Positions 55,782-63,662 of a DNA stretch of 64,000 nt are shown one piece after another; positions within the stretch are counted from its first letter, which is position 1; every line of letters starts with the position of its first letter. Location: the NCBI GenBank assembly GCA_017554325.1, contig JAFZIP010000021.1, positions 1-64,000 of the forward strand, in the 5' to 3' direction. This DNA comes from Bacteroidales bacterium. Lineage in GTDB: Bacteria > Bacteroidota > Bacteroidia > Bacteroidales > WCHB1-69. Position numbers and translations under genes: made by a program. Under the pieces are notes generated by a model. It searched no databases. It was given only the letters and a program-made list of their open reading frames with translations, and was not told where the DNA came from.

Positions 55782-57446
55782 ATGTCAACAGTACCTATTT
55801 TTTGCATTACATTGAATAAAAGCATTGAGGTCCCGTATGGCACCCCGTTGCAAAATTTGATAAAAGAATATGACATCCGCCTTGAAACTGATGTGTTGGG
55901 TGCCCTGGTGAACAACAAGGTGCGCGACCTGACGTATAAGATTCACAAACCGGCCATCATCGACTTTTTTGACTACATGTCCACATTCGGGCACGACATG
56001 TATGTGCGTTCACTCTATTTCCTGCTTTGCAAGGCGGTGGACGATGTGCTGCCGCGCAGCGCGAAGCTCCACATCAAGCACTCCATTTCCGGTGGCAAAT
56101 ACTGCACTATCACCAATATTGACCAGCCGCTGGATGAAGACCTGGTGTCCCGCTTGTATGCGCAGATGCGCAAGCTCGTGAAGCGCAACATACCGTTTGA
56201 GCGCAAGGGCATGCTTACCGCCGAGGCTATCCGCCTGTTTCAGGAACACGGTCTGGAGGACAAGTATGAGCTCTTCAAGAACCGCGACCGCATCTTCACA
56301 TCCGTATATGCGCTGGGGGATACCGTTAACTACTACTATGGCTTTATGGTTCCGTCCACTGGCTATCTCCAGGTGTTCGGATTGGAGAAGTACGAAAACG
56401 GCATGCTGCTCAAGGTGCCTTCATCCAAGAATATCTACGTAATACCCAAAACGCGTCGCTTTCCGAAACTGTTTTCGGTTTATCAGCGGCAAAAAGAATG
56501 GGCCGAGCAGATGGGAGTTCCGTATGTATGCGATATGAACCGCTTGGTGGCTGAAAACAAGGCGTTGGACACCATTTTGATGGCGGAGGCATTTCAGGAG
56601 AAGCGCATCGCTTCGGTGGCCGATGCCATCCAAAACCGGCCGAATGTGAAGATGGTGTTGATTAGTGGCCCGTCAAGTTCCGGAAAGACAACCACTTGCA
56701 AGCGACTCTCCGTGCAACTCGGCGTGCTCGGCTACCATCCCGTGCAGATTTCTGTGGATGACTTTTTTGTGGAGCGTGAAGAAACCCCGAAAGACAAGAA
56801 CGGCAAGTACGACTTTGAGGCACTCGAAGCGGTGGATTTGCCGCTGTTCAATAAAACCCTGTCAGACTTGATTGCCGGCAAGCGCGTGGAGTTGCCCACT
56901 TTCGATTTTGCCCGCGGAACCAAATTGTGGACTGGCAAGTCCATCCAGCTGGATGAGAAGTCCATCATGGTGATTGAAGGCATCCACTGCCTGAATCCCA
57001 AGCTCACCGAGCAGGTGCCGGATGAGGTGAAGTACAAGATTTTCGTTTCCGCGCTTACCTGTATTTCCATTGACCGTCAGAATCCGATTCCGACAACCGA
57101 TAACAGATTGATTAGAAGAATTGTAAGGGATTATAACTACAGAGGTTATTCAGCTGTGGAAACGCTGCGTCGCTGGCGTAGCGTGCGCAATGGGGAAGAG
57201 AAAAATATTTTCCCGTTCCAGGAGAATGCAGACGAAATGATCAACACTTCTCTGATTTTCGAGTTGGGCGTGCTCAAGCCATACGCGACCGCCATCTTGA
57301 ACGAGGTGCCGGAAAACTGCGTGGAGTATGCGGAAGCAACGCGTCTGCTCAAGTTTTTGTCGTTTTTCAAGTCCATCCCCGAAAGCGCGATTCCGGGAAC
57401 CTCCATCTTGCGCGAGTTCGTCGGTGGCAGTAAATTCAACTACTGA
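55782..57446 (+). CDS. TGS-domain nucleoside (uridine-type) kinase
   Basis: 554 residues. The N-terminal ~60 residues are a TGS-like domain (IFCITLNKSIEVPYGTPLQNLIKEYD). A threonyl/alanyl-tRNA-synthetase second additional domain (HIKHSISGGKYCTI...LDEDLVSRLYAQM) follows at ~95-170. The C-terminal PRK/Udk domain has Walker A ISGPSSSGKTTTCKRLS (~291-307), ISVDDFFVERE (~322) and IEGIHCLNP (~395). Bacteroidetes and Thermotoga carry this fused kinase, annotated nucleoside kinase, which phosphorylates uridine/cytidine or a related nucleoside. The stop overlaps the next start (TGATG), so it is co-translated with the DUF2520 protein. Confidence 0.9.
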   Translation: MSTVPIFCITLNKSIEVPYGTPLQNLIKEYDIRLETDVLGALVNNKVRDLTYKIHKPAIIDFFDYMSTFGHDMYVRSLYFLLCKAVDDVLPRSAKLHIKHSISGGKYCTITNIDQPLDEDLVSRLYAQMRKLVKRNIPFERKGMLTAEAIRLFQEHGLEDKYELFKNRDRIFTSVYALGDTVNYYYGFMVPSTGYLQVFGLEKYENGMLLKVPSSKNIYVIPKTRRFPKLFSVYQRQKEWAEQMGVPYVCDMNRLVAENKALDTILMAEAFQEKRIASVADAIQNRPNVKMVLISGPSSSGKTTTCKRLSVQLGVLGYHPVQISVDDFFVEREETPKDKNGKYDFEALEAVDLPLFNKTLSDLIAGKRVELPTFDFARGTKLWTGKSIQLDEKSIMVIEGIHCLNPKLTEQVPDEVKYKIFVSALTCISIDRQNPIPTTDNRLIRRIVRDYNYRGYSAVETLRRWRSVRNGEEKNIFPFQENADEMINTSLIFELGVLKPYATAILNEVPENCVEYAEATRLLKFLSFFKSIPESAIPGTSILREFVGGSKFNY

Positions 57447-58213
57447 TGATTGCGCTGATTGGTTCTGGAAATGTGGCGTCCTGGGTGGCCGCCAGATTGG
57501 AGAAGTCGCGCGAGTTCCCCATCGGGCAGGTGTATAGCCGGAATTTGGCCCACGCGCGTGCGCTGGCGGACAGGGTAGGGGCGGAAGCCATTGATGACCT
57601 CCGGAAGTTGGATCCTGCGTGCGAAATCTTCCTATTCGCCTTGCGCGACGACGCCTATCCGGATGTTTTGAAAGAAGTTCCGTTCAGAATGCCGATTGCG
57701 CTGCACACGGCAGGCTCTGTGTCGCAGCAGATGTTTGAGCATCATGCAGATACATACGGTGTGGTTTATCCATTGCAGACGCTTTCCAAGACGATGGATC
57801 TCTCTACCGTCAAAGTGCCGTTGTGCGTGGAAGGCGACCATCTGGGCGATAGCCTTGGCAAGGTGATGCGGCTTGTTGCGGAATTGTCCGACACGCATTG
57901 CGAAATGAGCGAAAAGCAGCGTGCTGTGGCCCATCTGGCGGCCGTGTTCGCTTGCAACTTCAGCAACGCGCTGTGCGGCATCGCGGATGAGCTGTTGCAA
58001 AAGGAGGGTTTTTCATTGGAATTGCTCATGCCGTTGATGGAGCAGACCTTGGCAAAGCTGAAGACCATGTCGCCCGCGGAGGCGCAGACCGGTCCCGCTG
58101 TGCGCCGCGACACGGTGGTGATGGGACAGCAAATGATGGCGCTTGACGATGATCGTTTGCGTGCTATTTATACCGGCATTTCCGACTATATTATGTCAAA
58201 AAGTGATGAATAA
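57446..58213 (+). CDS. DUF2520 / Rossmann-like oxidoreductase
   Basis: 255 residues. MIALIGSGNVASWVAARLEK is the dinucleotide-binding GxGNVA motif. A Rossmann-like N-domain (to ~115, LHTAGSVSQQMFEHHADTYGVVYPLQTLSK) and a helical C-terminal domain (HLAAVFACNFSNALCGIADELLQKEG) match the F420/NADP-oxidoreductase-like plus DUF2520 arrangement. Its substrate is unknown; relatives are pyrroline-5-carboxylate reductase-like in fold. It overlaps the nucleoside kinase by 1 nt, which makes a functional link plausible but unproven. Confidence 0.86.
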   Translation: MIALIGSGNVASWVAARLEKSREFPIGQVYSRNLAHARALADRVGAEAIDDLRKLDPACEIFLFALRDDAYPDVLKEVPFRMPIALHTAGSVSQQMFEHHADTYGVVYPLQTLSKTMDLSTVKVPLCVEGDHLGDSLGKVMRLVAELSDTHCEMSEKQRAVAHLAAVFACNFSNALCGIADELLQKEGFSLELLMPLMEQTLAKLKTMSPAEAQTGPAVRRDTVVMGQQMMALDDDRLRAIYTGISDYIMSKSDE

Positions 58214-58297
58214 TCACAGTTTAAGCGGTTTTTCATATTAACATTTCGTGTGAATTACTTTTTTTTGAAACATGAATGGAAGATTATGAAAAAATAC

Positions 58298-58305
58298 TAC
58301 CTTTG
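58298..58305 (+). promoter_or_regulatory. -7 promoter box of kdd
   Basis: TACCTTTG, 57 bases before the ATG at 58363. Confidence 0.62.
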
Positions 58306-58362
58306 CACCGCTTTCACCGCTAGATGGAAGTTTTACAGTACAAATCTAAAAATCAATACAAT

Positions 58363-59436
58363 ATGCAGAAAAAAGGTAATAAATACGGTACCCACCGTGT
58401 GATCGAACCCAAGGGCGTTCTCCCGCAACCGGCCAATAAGATTGATAACAACATGGACGAAATCTACGACAACGAGATATTGATTGATGTCCAGACCCTG
58501 AATATTGACTCCGCTTCTTTCACCGACATTCACAACTATGCCAAACAGCAAGCCGGTGAAGGCGCAAGCGAAGAGGCTATCATGGAAGAAGTTAAGAAAG
58601 AGATGTTCCTCAATGTTGAACTGCAGGGCAAGCACCGCAACCGTCGTACGGGCTCCGGTGGTATGCTCCTCGGCAAGGTTGAGAAGATCGGCGACGCATT
58701 GAAGGGCAAAATCGACCTCAAAGAGGGCGACCGTATCGCTACCCTCGTCAGCCTTTCCCTGACTCCGCTGCGCATCGACGAAATCCTTGAAATCCGTCCT
58801 GAGGTTGATCAAGTTGACATCAAGGGCAAGGCTATCCTCTTCGAGAGCGGTATCTATGCCAAGATCCCGACCGACATGCCGGAGAAACTCGCTTTGAGCG
58901 CATTGGACGTGGCCGGCGCACCTGCCCAAACCGCTAAATTGTGCCAATATGGCCAGACTGTCCTCATTCTCGGTGCTGGTGGCAAGAGCGGTATGCTCTG
59001 CTGCTATGAAGCTAAAAAACGCGTTGGTGTTACCGGTAAGGTTATCGGTATTGCCAACAGCCCGAAGAGCACCCAGCGTATCAAAGACCTCGGCTTCTGC
59101 GACGTCGTGGAGTCTGCCGCTGGCATGACCCCCGTTCAGGTCTATGAACTCGTTGAAAAACTCACCGACGGCAAGATGGCGGATGTCACCATCAACTGCG
59201 TCAACGTTCCTGATCAGGAAATGACCGCCGTGCTTTGCACCAAAGACGATGGTATCGTCTATTTCTTCTCCATGGCCACCAGCTTCACAAAGGCCAGTCT
59301 CGGTGCCGAGGGCATCGGCAGCGATGTGAACATGATCATGGGTAACGGCTATACGAAAGGTCATGCCGAGTTTACTTTGCAAGAGCTGCGCGAAAGCCCC
59401 GAGCTGCGCAAGATCTTCGAAGAGCTCTACGCATAA
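58363..59436 (+). CDS. kdd: L-erythro-3,5-diaminohexanoate dehydrogenase
   Basis: 357 residues from ATG 58363 (MQKKGNKYGTHRVIEPKGVLPQPA); an in-frame ATG at 58324 gives 13 extra residues but leaves almost no leader after the -7 box. HRVIEPKG, GKHRNRRTGSGGMLLGKVE and LTPLRIDEILEI are typical of Kdd. The medium-chain-dehydrogenase-like Rossmann motif is ILGAGGKSGMLCCYEAKKR (~205-225). It oxidatively deaminates (3S,5S)-3,5-diaminohexanoate with NAD+ to 5-amino-3-oxohexanoate in lysine fermentation. The other pathway genes (kamA, kamDE, kce, kal) are not in this window, so it is a solitary copy here. The terminator at 59470 shows it is monocistronic. Confidence 0.92.
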   Translation: MQKKGNKYGTHRVIEPKGVLPQPANKIDNNMDEIYDNEILIDVQTLNIDSASFTDIHNYAKQQAGEGASEEAIMEEVKKEMFLNVELQGKHRNRRTGSGGMLLGKVEKIGDALKGKIDLKEGDRIATLVSLSLTPLRIDEILEIRPEVDQVDIKGKAILFESGIYAKIPTDMPEKLALSALDVAGAPAQTAKLCQYGQTVLILGAGGKSGMLCCYEAKKRVGVTGKVIGIANSPKSTQRIKDLGFCDVVESAAGMTPVQVYELVEKLTDGKMADVTINCVNVPDQEMTAVLCTKDDGIVYFFSMATSFTKASLGAEGIGSDVNMIMGNGYTKGHAEFTLQELRESPELRKIFEELYA

Positions 59437-59469
59437 CCGACCCCATATAGTAATAATTTTGACGATGAA

Positions 59470-59497
59470 AAGCGAGGCCGAACACCTCGCTTTTTTT
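59470..59497 (+). terminator. Intrinsic terminator of kdd
   Basis: AAGCGAGG-CCGAACA-CCTCGCTT followed by a T run, 34 bases after the stop. The next promoter box begins 3 bases after its T run. Confidence 0.9.
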
Positions 59498-59499
59498 AT

Positions 59500-59507
59500 T
59501 ATCTTTG
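59500..59507 (+). promoter_or_regulatory. -7 promoter box of the 5'-nucleotidase gene
   Basis: TATCTTTG, 18 bases before the ATG at 59526. Confidence 0.68.
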
Positions 59508-59525
59508 CAACTCAAAATATTAAAT

Positions 59526-60335
59526 ATGTATAAGAGATTTTTATTCGCTCTTCCGATTCTTCTGTTTTGTGCCCTGGCGGCCGTTTCCGTGCAGGCGCAA
59601 GAGTTGGTCATCCTGCACACCAATGACACCCACAGCCAGATTGAACCCTATACTTACAAGGCCGACACCAACGTGGGCGGATTCCTGCGCCGCGAGGCCT
59701 ATATCCGCGAGGTGCGCAGTCTGCACCCCAACGTGCTGCTATTCGATGCCGGAGATTTTTCGCAAGGAACTCCCTATTTCAATTTCTTCAAGGGCTATAC
59801 TGAAATCTATTTGATGAATGCCATGCACTATGATGCTGTCACGCTCGGCAATCACGAGTTTGACAACGGCTGCAAAGCACTGGCCAAGCGCATCAAAAAA
59901 GCGGATTTTCCATTCCTGTGCGCGAATTACGTGTTTCACAACAAGGCGCTGGCCAAAGTGGTGAGACCTTGTATGATTATTGAAAAAGGCGGATACAAGG
60001 TCGGCGTGTTCGGACTTACCGTTGATCTAAAAGCCCTGATCGCTCCAAGCACATACAAAGAATTACAGTATCTTGACCCTGTGGAGTCTTCCAAGAAGAT
60101 GGTCCAGTTCCTCCAGAGCCAGAATTGTGATCTGATAATATGCCTCTCCCATCTGGGCGTAGAGGAAGACCAGGTGAACGATTATCAGATAGCCAAAGAG
60201 GTCCCTGGCATTGATATTATTATCGGTGGCCACTCGCATTACGAGATGAAAGAACCCACTGTGATAGGAAATACTCGCATCTATCAGATGGCGAATAAGG
60301 GGAAATGCATTGGGGAAATAACGGTGAGGAGATAG
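59526..60335 (+). CDS. Secreted 5'-nucleotidase-type metallophosphatase domain
   Basis: 269 residues from ATG 59526 (MYKRFLFALPILLFCALAAVSVQAQ), with a signal peptide. Metallophosphatase motifs in order: HTNDTHSQIEP (~33-43), DAGDFSQGTP (~75), LGNHEFDNG (~109), CLSHLGVEED (~205) and IIGGHSHYEM (~233). These are the di-metal ligands of UshA-family 5'-nucleotidases. The C-terminal nucleotide-binding domain (5_nucleotid_C) is missing and no gene for it follows, so substrate choice may differ from UshA. Such split forms are common in Bacteroidetes. Preceded by a terminator-promoter junction. Confidence 0.9.
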   Translation: MYKRFLFALPILLFCALAAVSVQAQELVILHTNDTHSQIEPYTYKADTNVGGFLRREAYIREVRSLHPNVLLFDAGDFSQGTPYFNFFKGYTEIYLMNAMHYDAVTLGNHEFDNGCKALAKRIKKADFPFLCANYVFHNKALAKVVRPCMIIEKGGYKVGVFGLTVDLKALIAPSTYKELQYLDPVESSKKMVQFLQSQNCDLIICLSHLGVEEDQVNDYQIAKEVPGIDIIIGGHSHYEMKEPTVIGNTRIYQMANKGKCIGEITVRR

Positions 60336-60336
60336 A

Positions 60337-60415
60337 TGAGAGATTAGAGATTAAAGATTAAAGATTAAACATTAAAGATTAAAGATTATAGATAATAGAT
60401 AATAGATAATAGTTT
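60337..60415. repeat. AT-rich tandem spacer (gattaaa / gataata units)
   Basis: At least seven units of gattaaa / gattata type, then three of tagataa, occupying most of the spacer before galE. The purine-strand counterpart of the ctctaat spacers. Confidence 0.7.
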
Positions 60416-60425
60416 TCCTTGAGCA

Positions 60426-60439
60426 GCCCCGTCAGGGGC
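60426..60439. repeat. GCCCC-GTCA-GGGGC hairpin
   Basis: 5-bp GC stem, 28 bases before the galE start; no T run. It may influence galE translation or be a repeat remnant. Confidence 0.4.
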
Positions 60440-60466
60440 AAGAACTTGGTAGAAATAATAATTTTT

Positions 60467-61504
60467 ATGATGTTACCGAAAATAGTAGTTACAGGCGGTT
60501 GTGGTTATATTGGCTCCCACACCATTATTGAATTGATTGAAAGTGGCCGATATGATGTTATTTCTGTAGATAGTTGTGTTCGTAGCACGCCAGAGACTAT
60601 GGACCGTGTGGAGAATATCACGGGTGTTCGGGTGAAGAACTATCGCTTGGATATCTGTGACAAGGAGGCATTTTTTAAGGTCTTTGAAGAGAACCCAGAC
60701 ATTGTGGGCATCATCCATTTCGCTGCCTACAAGGCTGTGGGTGAGTCTGTAGAGCAGCCGCTGATGTATTATCGCAACAACTTGGGCGCATTGGCCAATG
60801 TGCTGGAGGCTTGTCAGCGATTCAGCGTGCCCAACCTGCTGTTCTCCTCCTCCTGTTCGGTTTACGGGGACGTGGAGCACTTGCCCGTGAGCGAGGCCAC
60901 CCCGATGGGGCAGGCTATGTGCCCGTATGCGCACACAAAACAGATAGGGGAGGGGATGATCCAGAGCATGGCGATTCCCAATCCAAGCACACATTCACTC
61001 ATCCTGCGCTATTTCAATCCTGTGGGTGCGCACATTTCGGGTATGAACGGCGAACTGTCGCCGGACAAACCCAATAATCTCATTCCCATCATTATGCGTG
61101 TGGCCAGTGGCAAACAGCCGCAGATGACCGTCTTTGGCACTGACTACGAAACGCGCGACGGCTCCTGCATTCGCGACTATCTGCACGTGTCTGACATTGC
61201 CGATGCGCACGTGAAGGCCATGGACTATCTGGTGGAGGGCCGCAATCAGGAGGTCTGCGAGGTGTTCAACCTGGGCAGCGGCAACGGCGTCTCCGTGCTG
61301 GAGATGTTGGATGCCACGGAGAAGGTCATTGGACGGAAACTGAATTATGTGCTTGGCGAGCGTCGCCCGGGTGACATTCCTGCCATATACGGGGACAGTC
61401 GCCGTGCCAATGAACTGCTTGGATGGCATTGCAAGTTCAACGTGGAGGATATGATTGCTTCCGCATGGAAATGGGAAAATTATCAGGATAACAATAATAT
61501 CTAA
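60467..61504 (+). CDS. galE: UDP-glucose 4-epimerase
   Basis: 345 residues from ATG 60467 (MMLPKIVVTGGCGYIGSHT; the next ATG at 60470 is equally possible). NAD-binding GGCGYIGS (residues 9-16), FAAYKAVGES (~84-93), the catalytic SSSCSVYGD Ser and YAHTK (YxxxK) at ~155, RYFNPVGAH (~183) and DYLHVSD (~245). It interconverts UDP-glucose and UDP-galactose for galactose use and surface glycan synthesis. Some relatives accept UDP-GlcNAc; sequence alone does not decide. The antiporter gene follows after 18 bp. Confidence 0.94.
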   Translation: MMLPKIVVTGGCGYIGSHTIIELIESGRYDVISVDSCVRSTPETMDRVENITGVRVKNYRLDICDKEAFFKVFEENPDIVGIIHFAAYKAVGESVEQPLMYYRNNLGALANVLEACQRFSVPNLLFSSSCSVYGDVEHLPVSEATPMGQAMCPYAHTKQIGEGMIQSMAIPNPSTHSLILRYFNPVGAHISGMNGELSPDKPNNLIPIIMRVASGKQPQMTVFGTDYETRDGSCIRDYLHVSDIADAHVKAMDYLVEGRNQEVCEVFNLGSGNGVSVLEMLDATEKVIGRKLNYVLGERRPGDIPAIYGDSRRANELLGWHCKFNVEDMIASAWKWENYQDNNNI

Positions 61505-61522
61505 TAAAACTATACTTTTTTT

Positions 61523-63253
61523 ATGGCTGAAAACCTAAAACTCGTCTCCGATCTGGCCCTGATTCTGATTTCTGCAGGTGTCACTACCATTATCTTCAAA
61601 CTTCTGCGACAACCCCTGGTTTTGGGTTACATTGTAGCTGGCTTTTTAGTTGGCCCGCATTTGAATATCTTTCCCACAGTTGCCGATATCGCCAATATCG
61701 AAGTCTGGTCTGAAATCGGTATCATTTTCCTGCTGTTTGGCCTGGGACTTGAGTTCAGCTTTAAAAAGCTCTTCTCCGTAGGTAGCAAGGCCTTTGTGAC
61801 GGCACTGCTGGAGATTGTGGCCATGATTGCGGTCGGCGTGTTGCTGGGTTTTGTCATGAACTGGGATTTAATGGAGAGCATATTTCTGGGCGGAATGCTG
61901 GCTATGTCCTCCACTACCATTATTATCAAGGCTTTTGAGGATATGAAGCTCAAAAACGAGCCGTTTGTGGATTTGACGATGGTGGTGCTGATTATTCAGG
62001 ATGTGGTGGCCGTCGTGATGATGGTGCTCCTGTCAACGGCCGCAGCCAGCAAACAATCGGCCGGCATGGAGATGTTGATGAGCATCGTGAAACTGGTTTT
62101 CTTCCTCATCCTTTGGTTTGTGGTGGGCATTTATCTGATACCCACTTTTTTCAAGAAAGCGAAAAAATATATTAATGATGAGACTTTGCTCATTATCTCG
62201 ATAGGCTTGTGCTTTGGCATGGTGATTATTGCCAATAGTGTAGGCTTCTCATCCGCATTGGGTGCGTTTGTGATAGGTTCCATTCTTTCTGAAACAATTG
62301 AGAGCGAGCGTATTATCAAGCTTACGCACAGTATCAAGGATTTGTTTGGCGCGATTTTCTTTGTCTCTGTCGGTATGATGATTGATCCGCAGATTCTGGT
62401 ACAATATTGGGAATTGATCCTTTCTCTAGTGATTATCACGCTGGTAATCAAGGCACTGGTCTCTTCTGGAGCCGCCTTGATAGCAGGCGCGACCCTGGAG
62501 GATTCCATCAAGACCGGTTTTACGCTTTCGCAGGTGGGCGAGTTCGCATTCATCATTGCGTCTGTTGGCGTTACATTGGGTGTTATGCCCAAGCATATCT
62601 ATCCGGTGATTATCGCTGCTTCGGTTATCACCACGTTCACCACGCCATATTGGATAAAGGCCGCGACACCGCTCTATCTGTTCCTGGATCGGAAACTGCC
62701 GGCACGCGCCAAAGCCCAAATGGATGCCTATAGCTTGCTGGGTAAGAAGTCGGGAAACAAGAACTGGCGGAGTGTCATTGTCAGTACCTTGCCCAGAGTC
62801 TTGATCTTCTTTGTACTTAGTTTTGCTCTGTTGGTGGTCTTGTTCGATTATCTTTGGCCTTTTGTGAAACAACTTGGCATTGGACAATTTTTGCCCCAAT
62901 GGTTGCATAACACCATTTTGGCAGCACTCTCTTTGATGATGATAGTGCCATTTCTGTATGGTATGGTGCGTAATAAGCCTAAAACCAGACAGATGTATGT
63001 GGAGTTGATTCAGGAGAACAAAGCCAATACCATTGCTGTTGTTGTTTGGACCCTGTTCCGTTTCATATTGGCTGGTTTTTTTGTGTTCTCCATACTGGTC
63101 AATTTCTTCAAATACACCAAATGGGTGGTAATTCTGATTACCATTGCCATTGTGCTGATTATGATGTTCTCCGGACGTACATTAAGGCGCCTCACCTTCC
63201 TGGAAAACAAGTTTATGGAAAACTTGAATGCGAAGGAAGAAGTGAAAAACTGA
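61523..63253 (+). CDS. CPA2-family cation:proton antiporter (KefB-like)
   Basis: 576 residues. Twelve or so membrane segments of the Na+/H+ exchanger fold: LGYIVAGFLVGPHL (~34-47), LLFGLGLEFSFKKL (~73), MSSTTIIIKAFEDMKLKNEPFVDLTMVVLIIQDVVAV (~133-170, with the ion-binding Asp-containing helix), GAFVIGSILSET (~248) and GEFAFIIASVGV (~337). After residue 400 come four more hydrophobic segments instead of the RCK (TrkA-N) nucleotide domain of classical KefB/C. The protein therefore lacks the usual regulatory domain. It likely exchanges K+ or Na+ for H+. Confidence 0.9.
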   Translation: MAENLKLVSDLALILISAGVTTIIFKLLRQPLVLGYIVAGFLVGPHLNIFPTVADIANIEVWSEIGIIFLLFGLGLEFSFKKLFSVGSKAFVTALLEIVAMIAVGVLLGFVMNWDLMESIFLGGMLAMSSTTIIIKAFEDMKLKNEPFVDLTMVVLIIQDVVAVVMMVLLSTAAASKQSAGMEMLMSIVKLVFFLILWFVVGIYLIPTFFKKAKKYINDETLLIISIGLCFGMVIIANSVGFSSALGAFVIGSILSETIESERIIKLTHSIKDLFGAIFFVSVGMMIDPQILVQYWELILSLVIITLVIKALVSSGAALIAGATLEDSIKTGFTLSQVGEFAFIIASVGVTLGVMPKHIYPVIIAASVITTFTTPYWIKAATPLYLFLDRKLPARAKAQMDAYSLLGKKSGNKNWRSVIVSTLPRVLIFFVLSFALLVVLFDYLWPFVKQLGIGQFLPQWLHNTILAALSLMMIVPFLYGMVRNKPKTRQMYVELIQENKANTIAVVVWTLFRFILAGFFVFSILVNFFKYTKWVVILITIAIVLIMMFSGRTLRRLTFLENKFMENLNAKEEVKN

Positions 63254-63392
63254 GTCATTTAACATATCTCTGTTAAATAGCAGTTTAACAACTGTTTCTT
63301 AACAAATTTTGCAGTGACTGTAATATGAAGCAGTTGCATATAATTGCTTGTCAATCATTTTGTTAATTATGCTTAAATCATGCAGTTGCCTC

Positions 63393-63422
63393 TTGACAAC
63401 TGTAAAAATGGTTGTATCTTTG
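63393..63422 (+). promoter_or_regulatory. Complete Bacteroidetes promoter of the sRNA candidate
   Basis: TTG (63393-63395), 19-base spacer and TATCTTTG (63415-63422): the best promoter match in the window. An inverted CAGTTG...CAACTG pair (63384-63403) overlaps the -33 element and may be an operator. Confidence 0.75.
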
Positions 63423-63486
63423 CCGCCGGAAACAAAACTGATATGCTATGAAGCGGCACAGTCATTATTATTTAATGTTTTGTTTA

Positions 63487-63543
63487 ATATTTTGTTTTCA
63501 TGCACCGAAGTTCAATTGTGGCTAAGGATATTTTGTTTTCATG
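63487..63543 (+). repeat. Two 16-nt direct repeats inside the sRNA candidate
   Basis: ATATTTTGTTTTCATG at 63487-63502 and again at 63528-63543, a 41-nt period. Confidence 0.75.
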
Positions 63544-63593
63544 GTTATTTTCCGACTGTATCGCTCATAGTGATGTTTTTGTTACCATAGTTG

Positions 63594-63625
63594 AAAAGAG
63601 GCTGCCCATGGGCAGCCTCTTTTTA
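63594..63625. terminator. Bidirectional intrinsic terminator (sRNA / groEL)
   Basis: 13-bp stem AAAAGAGGCTGCC-CATG-GGCAGCCTCTTTT. On the plus strand it ends the sRNA candidate; on the minus strand it lies 37 bases after the groEL stop, also with a T run. Confidence 0.93.
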
Positions 63626-63662
63626 TTAAATAAGAATGTTATGCAATGAGTGTTGCGTACTA

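Larger units (their letters stand above)
63429..63625 (+). ncRNA. Structured sRNA candidate (~197 nt), 6S-like rod possible
   Basis: Bounded by the promoter above and the terminator at 63594-63625. Long-range pairing closes it: GG (63428-63429) with CC (63585-63586); AACAAAAC (63431-63438) with GTTTTTGTT (63575-63583, one bulge); CTATG/CATAG (63446-63450/63566-63570); AGCG/CGCT (63452-63455/63562-63565); ACAGTC/GACTGT (63458-63463/63554-63559). About 25 pairs enclose a U-rich loop that carries a 16-nt direct repeat (63487-63502 and 63528-63543). A 25-codon ORF (63448-63525) is also present. Rod shape and length recall 6S RNA, but identity is unproven. Confidence 0.5.
63254..63662. other. Gene-free stretch between the antiporter and groEL
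   Basis: This 409-bp stretch contains a possible antiporter hairpin (ATTTAAC...GTTAAAT near 63258-63279), three CAGTT-type inverted motifs (near 63283, 63333 and 63383), a full -33/-7 promoter (63393-63422), the structured sRNA candidate (63429-63625) and a strong bidirectional terminator (63594-63625). No ordinary protein gene. Confidence 0.7.

Noticed and set aside
63348..63590. 80-codon ORF across the sRNA candidate
   Set aside because: It begins upstream of the promoter, so it cannot be read from that transcript.
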